64,000 bases of DNA from DTU052 sp050951725 (GTDB taxonomy: Bacteria; Bacillota; Syntrophomonadia; Syntrophomonadales; DTU052): the NCBI GenBank assembly GCA_050951725.1, contig JBMNJO010000012.1, forward strand, positions 62,001-126,000, given 5' to 3'. The position numbers were made by a program, and so were the translations under genes. Below are positions 26,042-34,582 of this stretch, piece after piece (within the stretch, counting starts at the first letter, position 1; each line of letters begins with the position of its first letter). The notes beneath the pieces are model-generated. The model was not told where the DNA came from. It saw only the letters and a program-made list of their open reading frames with translations, and did not search any database.

Positions 26042-27013
26042 ATGTCAGCCAATAACTACAAACCAGAATTGGCCACTTTTGCCGGAGGATGTTTCTGGTG
26101 CATGGTGGCGCCTTTTGAAGAATTGGAAGGTGTCAGGAAGGTAATTGTCGGCTATACCGGCGGAAGCACCGAAAATCCAAGCTACAAGGAGGTTTGTTCG
26201 GGAAAGACCGGCCATTACGAGGCGGTACAGGTTACTTATGACCCGGAAATCATTGCCTATGAGAGACTGCTCGATACTTTCTGGCGCCAGATTGATCCGA
26301 CAGACGCGGGTGGGCAGTTCGCCGACCGGGGCAGCTCTTACCGGACCGCCATCTTTTATCATAATGAAGCTCAGCGTGAACAGGCCGAGTTATCAAAACG
26401 CAAATTGGATCAAAGCGGGAAATTCGACCGGCCAATAGCCACCAGAATTCTTCCGGCTTCAGAGTTCTATCCGGCTGAGGACTATCACCAGGATTATCAC
26501 CGGAAGGAACCTCTTCACTACATTGCCTACCGGAAAGCCTCAGGTCGGCAGAGGTTTCTGGATACAATGTGGAGAGAAGATAAAACGCCCGATAAGGAAA
26601 CGCTGAAGAAAAAACTTACTAAGCTGCAGTACGATGTTACCCAGAACAATGCTACAGAACCACCTTTTCACAACGAATACTGGGACAACAGGCGCGAAGG
26701 AATCTATGTTGATATTGTTTCCGGTGAGCCGCTCTTCAGTTCCCGCGATCAATTTGAATCCGGGTGTGGCTGGCCAAGCTTTACCAAACCGTTGGCGGCA
26801 GATAATATAAAGGAAAGAACCGACCTGAGCTACCATATGGTGCGTACGGAAGTGCGAAGTCAGAGAGCTGATTCTCACCTGGGACATGTGTTTGATGATG
26901 GACCAGCACCTACCGGACAGCGTTACTGTATAAACTCCGCTGCCCTTCGCTTCATTCCCAAAGAGGATTTGGAAGAGGAAGGTTACGGACACTTCAGAGA
27001 CCTTTTTGAATAG
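26042..27013 (+). CDS. msrAB: Bifunctional methionine sulfoxide reductase MsrA-MsrB
   Basis: A 323-residue fusion that repairs both S- and R-methionine sulfoxide in proteins, probably using thioredoxin. The MsrA domain (about 1-180) has GGCFWC with catalytic Cys17. The MsrB domain (about 185-315) has SGCGWPSF, HLGHVFDDGP and the catalytic RYCINS with Cys296. The two CxxC zinc-binding pairs found in many MsrB proteins are not seen. The ATG at 26042 has GGAG upstream. There is no signal peptide, so it is cytoplasmic. The ferredoxin-nitroreductase gene follows after about 40 bp. An oxidative-damage repair enzyme in an otherwise anaerobic gene set suggests occasional oxygen exposure. Confidence 0.96.
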   Translation: MSANNYKPELATFAGGCFWCMVAPFEELEGVRKVIVGYTGGSTENPSYKEVCSGKTGHYEAVQVTYDPEIIAYERLLDTFWRQIDPTDAGGQFADRGSSYRTAIFYHNEAQREQAELSKRKLDQSGKFDRPIATRILPASEFYPAEDYHQDYHRKEPLHYIAYRKASGRQRFLDTMWREDKTPDKETLKKKLTKLQYDVTQNNATEPPFHNEYWDNRREGIYVDIVSGEPLFSSRDQFESGCGWPSFTKPLAADNIKERTDLSYHMVRTEVRSQRADSHLGHVFDDGPAPTGQRYCINSAALRFIPKEDLEEEGYGHFRDLFE

Positions 27014-27055
27014 GTTTCCATGAAGGCCAATGAAGACCAACTGGGAGGGGAAAAA

Positions 27056-27880
27056 ATGAACCTTATCACCATCGATGAGGAGAAATGCAAGCGTGACCGC
27101 GTTTGTGCGGCTGAGTGCCCTGGCAAACTTATTATTTTTAAAGAAAAGGATGCCTACCCGTCTATGCCGGCGGGCGCAGAACCGTTCTGTATAAACTGCG
27201 GTCATTGTGTAACCGTCTGCCCGGTGGGGGCCATAACCTTGAATACTATGGGGCCGGAAGAGTGTCCTGTAATAGAACAAGGCTTGCTTCCCGGAGCGGA
27301 TCAGGTCAGACATCTCATGCTTTCCCGACGCTCGGTGCGAAGTTATAAGAAACAACCGGTGGAACATGATCGCCTCGCCCACCTGATAGATACTGCCCAG
27401 TATGCACCTACCGGGAGTAATAAGCAGCAGGTCTATTGGATAGTAGTTGAAGATCCTGCCAGGGTAACAAAAATGGCGGAAATGGTGATTGACTGGATGC
27501 GGCTCTCACCCACAGAAAACGTTGAACCATCATATGCAGAGCGTATGAAAGGGCTGGTGGCAGCCTGGGAAAAAGGACAGGACAGGATTTGTCGCCGGGC
27601 TCCACATGTGGTCTTAACTCATTACCCGGAAAACATACCTTCCGCTCATACTGACTGCATTATCGCCCTGACCCACCTCGACCTGGCTGCATATTCTGAC
27701 GGATTAGGAACCTGTTGGGCCGGCTATTTCAATAACGCGGCCAACGCCTACCCCTCGCTGACCGCGGCATTAGGTCTTCCGAAAGGACACCGCTGTGCTG
27801 GTGCCTTATTGATCGGCTACCCGCAGTTTCCATACCAACGCATTCCCCTGCGAAGGAAACCCCATATTGTCTGGCGGTAA
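27056..27880 (+). CDS. Nitroreductase family protein with N-terminal 2[4Fe-4S] ferredoxin domain
   Basis: A 274-residue cytoplasmic flavoprotein. The first 65 residues hold two 4Fe-4S motifs, CKRDRVCAAECP and CINCGHCVTVCP. The rest is an FMN nitroreductase fold with the usual RRSVRSYKKQPV start and a PTGSNKQQ segment. Such fusions are common in strict anaerobes and probably pass electrons from ferredoxin to FMN; the acceptor is not known. ATG at 27056 is chosen because GGGAGGGG lies 5-6 nt upstream; an ATG 36 nt earlier has no site. It may be co-transcribed with msrAB; a terminator follows at 27956. Confidence 0.92.
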   Translation: MNLITIDEEKCKRDRVCAAECPGKLIIFKEKDAYPSMPAGAEPFCINCGHCVTVCPVGAITLNTMGPEECPVIEQGLLPGADQVRHLMLSRRSVRSYKKQPVEHDRLAHLIDTAQYAPTGSNKQQVYWIVVEDPARVTKMAEMVIDWMRLSPTENVEPSYAERMKGLVAAWEKGQDRICRRAPHVVLTHYPENIPSAHTDCIIALTHLDLAAYSDGLGTCWAGYFNNAANAYPSLTAALGLPKGHRCAGALLIGYPQFPYQRIPLRRKPHIVWR

Positions 27881-27955
27881 TCATACAGTGCGAGTGAGAT
27901 TTAATATCTCGTAGTCAAAACAGGTTCCCTCCGCTGACTGATAACCTTCATAATT

Positions 27956-27987
27956 AAAAGGCCCTATTTGCGTGTGGGGTCTTTTTT
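27956..27987 (+). terminator. Rho-independent terminator after the nitroreductase
   Basis: AAAAGGCCC (27956-27964) pairs with GGGTCTTTT (27977-27985) with one G-U pair, then continues into T residues. Confidence 0.75.
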
Positions 27988-28130
27988 AATGGAAATTAAA
28001 AGTTGCAAGTAAAACAGGGTGATAAAAAACCGGAAATGGAAATAGGAAAAAGCCAATAATGTGTCGAATTGTGATAGAACTATATTATAAGGACATTCGC
28101 ACTTGAATTAGCAGTAAAGGAGGTGCAATT

Positions 28131-28352
28131 ATGGCATTATTTAGTAACACTACCATGAAGATAGCTAACCGGGAACAGAATGATTATCAGGTGATTGAGT
28201 GTCCTTTCTGCCGGCAAAGTAATTCTTTCGACCCGAAAGAAAGGGTTCTTTGTTGTCCTAACTGTGGTCGTGATATATGGTCTTCAGAAATTGGATACTA
28301 TGGCTTGTTGGATCTGTTTCCAGAAGCGGATAAGTGGGGAATCCCTCTGTAG
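28131..28352 (+). CDS. Small zinc-ribbon protein
   Basis: A 73-residue protein of unknown function. Two Cys pairs, CPFC at about residue 24 and CPNC near 43, form a zinc ribbon; the C-terminal 25 residues are hydrophobic and acidic (YYGLLDLFPEADKW). The ATG at 28131 has AAAGGAGGTG 8 nt upstream, which makes translation very likely despite the size. It lies between the nitroreductase terminator and the 4-hydroxybutyryl-CoA dehydratase homologue, about 180 bp from the latter. It could be a regulatory or chaperone-like accessory protein; I do not recognise the family. Confidence 0.75.
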   Translation: MALFSNTTMKIANREQNDYQVIECPFCRQSNSFDPKERVLCCPNCGRDIWSSEIGYYGLLDLFPEADKWGIPL

Positions 28353-28532
28353 ACTGGCAGGCAATTGCCAGCGAGTTTTGCTATCGTAACAATATGACAC
28401 AATAACCGAAGGAATTCCAGAAAGACCAGAAGACAAATGTATACCATATTACAATGAAGTATTGAATAAATATCATTAAAGGGCTATTATGTAATAAGCA
28501 TGGAACAATAAATTTAGGAGAGGAGATTATTG

Positions 28533-29999
28533 ATGAGGACAAGCGAACAATACAGAAAAGACTTGGCCAAGAAGAACAAGAACTTGTACTTCAATGGCGA
28601 AAAAATTGACCGGCTTGATCCGTTTCAAGAAGGCGCCATAAATGTTATGTCTCTGACATTTGACGCCGCATGGGACCCCGAACTGAAGGATCTCTGCACG
28701 GCCACTTCTCATCTTACTGGTGAGACCATTAACCGCTTCAATCACATTCACCAAAGCACAACCGACCTGCACAAGAAACAGGACATGACCCGTGCATTGT
28801 GTAACAAAGTGGGACAATGTATCCAGAGATGTATGGGTATTGATGCTGCTAACGCAATCAACGCAGTATCATTTGAAGCTTCCAAGAACCCCGATCGGAA
28901 GACTGATTACTATGCCAACTGGCTCAAATGGGTGGAATACTTCCAGAAGAATGACCTGGTAGCAAGTTGCGCCCAGACCGACCAAAAGGGCGAAAGGCTA
29001 AAAAGACCGGGTCAACAAACTGATCCTGACATGTATGTGCGGGTAGTTGAAGAGAAAGCCGACGGAATTGTGGTCAGAGGCTGTAAAGTTCATATTTCCG
29101 AAGCCTCCATTTCCGACGAGATTCTGGTTGTTCCGAACCGTGCTCTGATGCCGGATGAGAAGGCATATGCTTTGGCATTTGCAGTTCCTTCGGACCATCC
29201 CGAAGTTAAACAGGTGGTTTCTTTCCATAACAATCATCCTCGTGAAACCTTCAAGAGGGGATTTGACAGTGGATACACCGATTCCTATATCATCTTTGAT
29301 GATACCTTTGTTCCCTGGGATCGCGTATTCCTTTGTGGGGAAACTCAACATGGCGGCGTAGCTGCACTGCTGTTTGCACTCTTCCACCGTCATAGCTATT
29401 CCGGCTGCAAACCGGCTTGCCTCGACTATGTTCTTGGACTGGCTGCCAATGCTGCTGAGATCAACGGAATCGAAAAGACCTCTCATGTCAGAGAGATGCT
29501 GGCTGAACTGATTATGACTGGTGAACTCGGATATGCTGCAGGTTACACCGCTTCTGATCTTGGTAAGCCTGAAGTTTACATGCCTGGTAAGGGCTTTGTT
29601 CCTTATGGCCCGGGCAGCTATATTCCGAACTCCATCTATGCAAACGTTGGAAGGTGCCTGACTGGTGAGGCTGTATTCCATGAGCAGGAAATCCTGTGTA
29701 ATATCGCTGGTGGACTGCCTGCAACCTTCCCGCAGGAGAGAGACTTCGATCATCCAGAAATCAAAGATCTTCTCCGCAAATATCTCAATCGGAATCCCAA
29801 GATTCCCATTGACGATCAGATTAAGTTCTGGTTCCAGTTCATTGACTTCACCTGCTCACATTCCGGTGGTTCAATGAACTATGGTAACTACCATGGTGGA
29901 GGATCCCCAATTATGGAACAGATCGCTATCACCACCCAGTATGACATCCAGAAGAGAAAAGATATGGTTAAGAAGATTGCGGGTATCAAGGTTGACTAA
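28533..29999 (+). CDS. 4-hydroxybutyryl-CoA dehydratase / 4-hydroxyphenylacetate 3-hydroxylase family protein
   Basis: A 488-residue FAD and [4Fe-4S] enzyme of the family that dehydrates 4-hydroxybutyryl-CoA to crotonyl-CoA. The cluster ligands of the Clostridium aminobutyricum enzyme (Cys99, Cys103, His292, Cys299) have clear counterparts: CIQRC (Cys96, Cys100) and HRHSYSGC (His285, Cys292). HQSTTDLHKK and the C-terminal HGGGSP and KKIAGIK also match. From memory of that enzyme, the acidic residue before the HGAGSP motif is not conserved here, so the exact substrate may differ. ATG at 28533 follows AGGAGAGGAG; a TTG precedes it. It is followed by a terminator and then an enoyl-CoA isomerase-like gene, which fits crotonyl-CoA chemistry. 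Confidence 0.82.
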   Translation: MRTSEQYRKDLAKKNKNLYFNGEKIDRLDPFQEGAINVMSLTFDAAWDPELKDLCTATSHLTGETINRFNHIHQSTTDLHKKQDMTRALCNKVGQCIQRCMGIDAANAINAVSFEASKNPDRKTDYYANWLKWVEYFQKNDLVASCAQTDQKGERLKRPGQQTDPDMYVRVVEEKADGIVVRGCKVHISEASISDEILVVPNRALMPDEKAYALAFAVPSDHPEVKQVVSFHNNHPRETFKRGFDSGYTDSYIIFDDTFVPWDRVFLCGETQHGGVAALLFALFHRHSYSGCKPACLDYVLGLAANAAEINGIEKTSHVREMLAELIMTGELGYAAGYTASDLGKPEVYMPGKGFVPYGPGSYIPNSIYANVGRCLTGEAVFHEQEILCNIAGGLPATFPQERDFDHPEIKDLLRKYLNRNPKIPIDDQIKFWFQFIDFTCSHSGGSMNYGNYHGGGSPIMEQIAITTQYDIQKRKDMVKKIAGIKVD

Positions 30000-30349
30000 T
30001 TGTTAACCGGTATAACTGTAATTGGATAACAACTCAAAGGGAGTGGACTTAAGTGTTCACTCCCTTTTTTAATGTCAGGAGAGCATTGACAATCCGAATA
30101 TGTGCTTTATCAATAGGTTTTGAAGTTCAGTTAAATTGCTGCTGCTGACCTGGCTTGTTATCAGAACCAGGTGACGGCATTTTTGGCCAACATGTGGGGT
30201 TTGAGTAAATAATGATGCCGCTGACTGGTAAAAGAGGAACTGGATGGCTGCCGGGCGAATTAGGGTAATTATCCGTATTTTGTGGGACGGTATGAATGTC
30301 GGCCTGCGTTACGTGCAGCATTAAACTGACAGGAAAGGATGATTATCAA
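30000..30349. other. Intergenic stretch without a gene
   Basis: 350 bp holding a strong terminator at 30036-30070 and presumably the promoter of the enoyl-CoA hydratase/isomerase gene. No other structure was recognised. Confidence 0.55.
30036..30070 (+). terminator. Rho-independent terminator of the dehydratase-family gene
   Basis: AAAGGGAGTG and CACTCCCTTT form a perfect 10-bp stem (30036-30045 with 30058-30067) followed by a T-run. Confidence 0.92.
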
Positions 30350-31135
30350 GTGTGGGAAGCTATTAAATTTGAGGTAAGGGAAAACGGGGTAGCTCTCCTT
30401 ACCATGAACCGGCCCAAGCAGATGAACTCTTTTAATGAGCAGATCCTGCTGGATATCAAGAAGGCAGTCAAAATAGTCCGCGAGAGTGAAGAGATCAAGG
30501 TATTGGTTATCACTGGCAGTGGCAATGCCTGGTCAGCAGGTGGTGACATAAACTCACTTATGGGAGGACCGCAAACCGCTATCGAGGCCAAGGAACAGTA
30601 CGATTTTTCTACGGGTATGATTGGGGAGATCTATGAACTGCCATTACCGGTTATTGCTGCTGTTAATGGAGTCGTAGCCGGTGCTGCTACTTCGATGATG
30701 ATGGCCTGCGATATCATTGTGGCCTCGGAAAAAGCCCGTTTCGGTTTCAACTTCATCAACATCGGCCTGTGTCCGGATGGAGGAAACACCTATTTCCTGG
30801 TCCGGAAAGTAGGTTATAACAAAGCCGCTGAGATTTTGTGGTTCGGAGACCTTCTCTCTGCCGAAGACGCTCTGCGGTTTAACATAGTTAACAAGCTGGT
30901 TCCCCACGAGGAGGTCCTGACAGAAGCGCTGGCCCTTGCTGATCGCCTGGTTGAAAAACCGCTGTTCACTGTCCGGCTGGACAAGAAGATCCTGCGCCAG
31001 GCCATGGTTAACGATTGGCACCAGCAGTCCGAACTGGAGAACATGAATCAGGTCCAGGCCTGGGCCTCCGAGGATTTCAAAGAAGGCGCCCGGGCCTTCC
31101 TGGAAAAGAGAAAGCCCAACTTTAAAGGCCGGTAA
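30350..31135 (+). CDS. Enoyl-CoA hydratase/isomerase family protein
   Basis: A 261-residue crotonase-fold enzyme acting on acyl-CoA thioesters in beta-oxidation or a related pathway. The oxyanion-hole segments AWSAGGDI and VNGVVAGAATSMMMACDI are intact. The first catalytic Glu of true crotonases is replaced (GFNFINIGL), whereas an acid is present in CPDGGNT, as in PaaG-type isomerases, so double-bond isomerisation is more likely than hydration. GTG at 30350 has AGGAAAGGA about 10 nt upstream; an ATG at 30296 would add 18 atypical residues. It stands alone between a terminator and a long hairpin repeat. Its position next to the 4-hydroxybutyryl-CoA dehydratase homologue suggests a shared pathway. 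Confidence 0.88.
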   Translation: MWEAIKFEVRENGVALLTMNRPKQMNSFNEQILLDIKKAVKIVRESEEIKVLVITGSGNAWSAGGDINSLMGGPQTAIEAKEQYDFSTGMIGEIYELPLPVIAAVNGVVAGAATSMMMACDIIVASEKARFGFNFINIGLCPDGGNTYFLVRKVGYNKAAEILWFGDLLSAEDALRFNIVNKLVPHEEVLTEALALADRLVEKPLFTVRLDKKILRQAMVNDWHQQSELENMNQVQAWASEDFKEGARAFLEKRKPNFKGR

Positions 31136-31148
31136 CTGATTAGACAGA

Positions 31149-31206
31149 CATGGGGACGGTTCTTTTGCCCGCACCTCAGGGTGCAGGCAAAAGAACCGTC
31201 CCCATG
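31149..31206. repeat. Long near-perfect hairpin repeat (REP/BIME-like)
   Basis: Two 21-bp arms, 31149-31169 and 31186-31206, are exact inverted copies (CATGGGGACGGTTCTTTTGC... and reverse). They enclose a second 5-bp stem (31171-31175 with 31180-31184) and a 4-nt loop. It sits between the convergent isomerase and murI genes and could terminate both. The GGGGACGGTTCTT core recalls dispersed palindromes common in Firmicutes; copy number cannot be seen here. Confidence 0.8.
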
Positions 31207-31252
31207 CCTCCTGGTGTCTTCGAATCAACCGCCCCCTGACCTGGTCCCCCCA

Positions 31253-32050
31253 TCAGACGAGGACCTTTTCTACCATGAGGTCAGGGTCTTTCCATAGACC
31301 GCGGATCACTGGTTGTATTTCCCGGGGATTGCCGCTGGTATAGAAGTGTTCGTGTCCGGGAACCCCGTGCGGGTTCAAAAGGTCATGACTCTCCAATACA
31401 CGGGAAACCTGTTTCGCTACAGCCTGGCCGGTGTCGATAATAGAAACTCCCTCGCCGGTAAGCTTTTCTATAAGTGGGCGGAGGAACGGGTAATGGGTAC
31501 ATCCCAGAACCACAGTGTCGACTCCGATGTCAAGTAAACGGTTTAGATAGCCCGCCAATAGTTCCTCGGTTTCAGGGTGGTCCAGATGGCCCCTTTCTAC
31601 CATTTCAACCAGGCCGGGACACGGCTGGGTATGGACTTCCACCCCGTTGCCGAATCTCTCCACCAGTGAATTGAATCGTTCTCCGGCCAGAGTAACCCCG
31701 GTCGCCAGTACCCCTACCCGCCCATTGCGGGTAACAGAAGTGGCTGGTTTCACAGCTGGTTCTATACCTACCACCGGGACTCCTGCCGTCTGCCGCACAT
31801 CGTTCAAAGCCGCTATCGAGGTAGTATTGCTGGCCACAACTATCATTTTGGCACCCCGGGACAATAGAAAACTGCTGATCGCCTGGGCCCGCTGGCAAAT
31901 TATCTCGGTTGGCTTGTCGCCATACGGGCAGTGCAGTGAGTCTGCAAAATAAAGCATTTCTTCGTTGGGCAGGAGCCGGCGGATCTCTTTCATCACCGAG
32001 ATTCCACCTACTCCAGAATCAAACAAACCTATAGGCTGGGAATTTGACAA
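31253..32050 (-). CDS. murI: Glutamate racemase-like protein with Cys-to-Ser change at the first catalytic site
   Basis: A 265-residue cytoplasmic enzyme expected to supply D-glutamate for peptidoglycan. GLFDSGVGG at the start, the CPYGDK segment and LGCTHYPFL (second catalytic Cys) are typical MurI motifs, and the length is standard. The first catalytic site, normally A-C-N-T, reads A-S-N-T: Ser74, codon AGC at 31829-31831. Racemisation uses two cysteines as acid/base, so activity may be reduced, altered, or the protein may act on another substrate. TTG at 32050 has GAGGTG 8 nt upstream; upstream in-frame residues are not conserved. It stands alone. If no other racemase or D-amino-acid transaminase exists in the genome, it must still be active. 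Confidence 0.88.
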   Translation of the reverse strand: MSNSQPIGLFDSGVGGISVMKEIRRLLPNEEMLYFADSLHCPYGDKPTEIICQRAQAISSFLLSRGAKMIVVASNTTSIAALNDVRQTAGVPVVGIEPAVKPATSVTRNGRVGVLATGVTLAGERFNSLVERFGNGVEVHTQPCPGLVEMVERGHLDHPETEELLAGYLNRLLDIGVDTVVLGCTHYPFLRPLIEKLTGEGVSIIDTGQAVAKQVSRVLESHDLLNPHGVPGHEHFYTSGNPREIQPVIRGLWKDPDLMVEKVLV

Positions 32051-32242
32051 CAGTAAAACACCTCTTTTAAAGTCTGCAACGGCCAGAAGGCTCGCTAACA
32101 ATCATAATCCGTAAGACATACTTCATTCCAGAGAACAAGTGCTGTATTCCTTCCATATATATTCTACGCCAAATATACAATTGTCGTAGTGCTAACTGAT
32201 AGATCCACCTCCAGTGAGAAGGGAGCAGACTCGTATAAAGCC

Positions 32243-32269
32243 AAAAAAGGGCACCGCTATGCGATGCCC
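32243..32269 (-). terminator. Rho-independent terminator of the LiaF-like operon
   Basis: On the minus strand a 9-bp stem with one G-U pair (32269-32261 with 32257-32249) and a three-base loop is followed by six T residues. Confidence 0.88.
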
Positions 32270-32339
32270 CTGTATCTGGTCGATTATGTATTGCCTGCCA
32301 TCAAGTATGGTAACTGAGCCGGCGCAATCAAGTTGGCAT

Positions 32340-33068
32340 TCACTCTTTGATCTCAATCCCGCCCAGCACTGCCAGCGCATTAATCACCAGAGTAGATTGA
32401 CCATCACCTTCGCGCTTGATGTGGTTGTGGGCGACAATACCTCCATCACTCTGGCGGAAAAAATCCAGTCCTCCCAAAATTGCCGTTCCCTGACAGTCCA
32501 CTCCCAGGTTGCGCGGGATGCGGATGTCGATTCCTCCTAAAACGGCAGTCAAATTGAGGATGGTCTCACCTGGTGGGATTTCGGCAACCGTCAGGTCAAG
32601 TTCAATTCCACCCATTATGGTCGTCCAACCGCCAGGGGATAGTCTCCATCCCGGATTTTTCATTTCCAGGCCGCCCATAAATGCGAGGCGGGTGCGCCCT
32701 GGTTCTGTTGAAGGCCTTCTTAAAATTACTACCCCCAGGAGGATCAGCAAGACTGCCCAGAACACTCCCCACAGTTGGGAGAAGTCATAATCAAGATAAC
32801 CCAGGTTGCGAGCTACAATGACTAGTCCCAGGACTACCAGGATAAGCCCGGTGATTAATGCACTTGTTCCGGCAATTTTACGATTTTTATTGGGGATGCC
32901 GCTCCCCAGGATTTCAATGCCCCATACAACGAGGAGCACCGGCCAATATGTTCTGAATAGTTCTCCCAGGTCCAAATGGGTATACCCGAGGTTGTTCAGC
33001 AGCCATACCAGACCAACTGCAATTATCAGCAAGGCTAATAACCGTGGCCTTGGATTTGAGTAAGACAA
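32340..33068 (-). CDS. LiaF-like membrane protein (cell-envelope stress family)
   Basis: A 242-residue protein. The N-terminal half has four hydrophobic helices in two similar pairs, the LiaI/LiaF-type TM region (LLALLIIAVGLVWLLNNLGY and a second copy LITGLILVVLGLVIVARNLGY-like). The C-terminal half is a beta-helix of repeating glycine patterns, MGGIELDL, LGGIDIRI, LGGLDFF and LGGIEI, typical of LiaF_C. In Bacillus LiaF represses the LiaRS two-component system; no liaRS genes are seen here, so a structural role or stand-alone sensing is possible. TTG at 33068 has GGGAGG 8 nt upstream. The GAF-HD-GYP gene ends 20 bp upstream of it, so it is likely the last gene of that operon. Confidence 0.85.
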   Translation of the reverse strand: MSYSNPRPRLLALLIIAVGLVWLLNNLGYTHLDLGELFRTYWPVLLVVWGIEILGSGIPNKNRKIAGTSALITGLILVVLGLVIVARNLGYLDYDFSQLWGVFWAVLLILLGVVILRRPSTEPGRTRLAFMGGLEMKNPGWRLSPGGWTTIMGGIELDLTVAEIPPGETILNLTAVLGGIDIRIPRNLGVDCQGTAILGGLDFFRQSDGGIVAHNHIKREGDGQSTLVINALAVLGGIEIKE

Positions 33069-33088
33069 TGCATAGCCCTCCCTCACAT

Positions 33089-34582
33089 TTAATCAAGGTT
33101 TTCCCATATCCGTGAATTGCCGAAGTGAGCCAGCAGCTCACCATCCAATTTACCGTCCTTGACCATAAAATCCATGATCCGTAGAGCATCCTCGGCTGTC
33201 ATCCCCTTCTTATAGGGACGGTCAGCCGCCGTAAGGGCATCGAAGACGTCAAGCAAAGCCAGAATTCTGCCCTCAGGAGGGATGGCCTCACCCTCTAAAC
33301 CCAGGGGATATCCCTTGCCGTCCAGGTGCTCGTGGTGGATTCCAGCCCAAAAAGGCACATCTTTATACTTGCGGGTAAATGGGATTTTTGCCAGCATGCG
33401 GTTGGTAAACTGTACATGTTCTTCCATAACGCGTCGTTCTTCCTCTGTCAAGGTCCCGCGGGTCACACTTAAAGCTTCCGCTTCTTCCGGGGTAAGCCAT
33501 GGCTGTAATTGCCCGGACCTATCCCGGTAAACGTGTTCTTTCATATTGATGAGTTCCTGAGCGATTTCAGGGGTTACTATTGTTGCGGGATCGTTGACCT
33601 TAAGTATCAACGTCCTGGCTGTTTCCACCTGGTTCAGTTCCTCTTCGAAGTTACTGGCTTTATCTCCCTTTATCCGGGCTTGCAGAGACTCCAGTTGTAT
33701 ATTGGCAGCTATGTAGTCCAGCCGCTGCAGTACCAATTCCAGGCGCTCCTCCAACCGGGTGGATTTGTTCATGACGGTTAAGGGAACCGCTATTTTCCCT
33801 ACATCATGCAGCCAAGCCGCCATAATCAGCTGTTCGGTCCGTTCCTCATCAAAGTGTTGGGTTCCCCAGTATCCCTCCGTCACCTCGTTAAGCATTGCGG
33901 TAATTCTTTGACACAGACTGGCCACCCTCCGGGTATGATTGGCGTTGTATGGAGTACGGGCATCGATAGCTGTGGCCATGACTTCCACAAAAGACCGAAA
34001 GAGGTTCTCAATATCCCGCATAAACTGCATATTAGTCAGAGCAATGGCCGCCTGGGAAGCCAGGGAGGTGACTACCTTTTCAAAGTGCGGTGCAAAAGGT
34101 TTGAATCCTCCATCTTCATCCCGGGCATTGATCAATTGCAGTACACCGATGATTTCGTCCTCGTGATTCATTAACGGAACCACCAGCATCGATCCGGTAC
34201 GATAACCGGTCAGCTTATCATAGTTTTTGGGCCCGGAAAAGTCAAACCCCTGAGCATTATACACATCCGGGAAATTAACCGTCTGGTGATGAAGTGCCAC
34301 CCACGAGGCAACGTTTTCTTCTTTCAATGGAACTGGCGGCAGTTCTATCTGCTCACCTTTCCCTCCCTGATAAATATTCAGGGTCTCATTCTGAATTATC
34401 TTGAACACCAGGTGATTACCTTCACAAAGATAAAGGGTACCAGCATCGGCACCTGTTATCCGCCGGGCCTCAGTAACAATCATCTCCAGGAGACGGTTGT
34501 GATCCTTTTCACCGGACAAGGCTATCCCAATGTTCAGGAGGGTCTCGACCTGATCCAGTATCTCAGCCGAGAACGGTTTCAT
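33089..34582 (-). CDS. GAF and HD-GYP domain protein, probable cyclic-di-GMP phosphodiesterase
   Basis: A 497-residue cytoplasmic signalling protein. An N-terminal GAF domain (about 15-190, with TGADAGTLYL and VPLMNHEDEIIGVLQLIN) senses a ligand. The HD domain follows with AWLHDVGKIAVP near residue 260, an insert of about 110 residues, and the HHEHLDGKGYPLG motif that marks HD-GYP proteins. Metal-binding His and Asp residues look intact, so hydrolysis of cyclic di-GMP or a related signal is expected. The insert between HD and GYP is longer than usual. The ATG overlaps the stop of the MBL hydrolase gene (ATGA), so they are co-translated; the LiaF-like gene follows. Confidence 0.92.
   Translation of the reverse strand: MKPFSAEILDQVETLLNIGIALSGEKDHNRLLEMIVTEARRITGADAGTLYLCEGNHLVFKIIQNETLNIYQGGKGEQIELPPVPLKEENVASWVALHHQTVNFPDVYNAQGFDFSGPKNYDKLTGYRTGSMLVVPLMNHEDEIIGVLQLINARDEDGGFKPFAPHFEKVVTSLASQAAIALTNMQFMRDIENLFRSFVEVMATAIDARTPYNANHTRRVASLCQRITAMLNEVTEGYWGTQHFDEERTEQLIMAAWLHDVGKIAVPLTVMNKSTRLEERLELVLQRLDYIAANIQLESLQARIKGDKASNFEEELNQVETARTLILKVNDPATIVTPEIAQELINMKEHVYRDRSGQLQPWLTPEEAEALSVTRGTLTEEERRVMEEHVQFTNRMLAKIPFTRKYKDVPFWAGIHHEHLDGKGYPLGLEGEAIPPEGRILALLDVFDALTAADRPYKKGMTAEDALRIMDFMVKDGKLDGELLAHFGNSRIWENLD

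Noticed and set aside
32192..32380. 62-codon minus-strand frame downstream of the LiaF-like gene
   Set aside because: It runs through a clear rho-independent terminator (32243-32269) and has no RBS.
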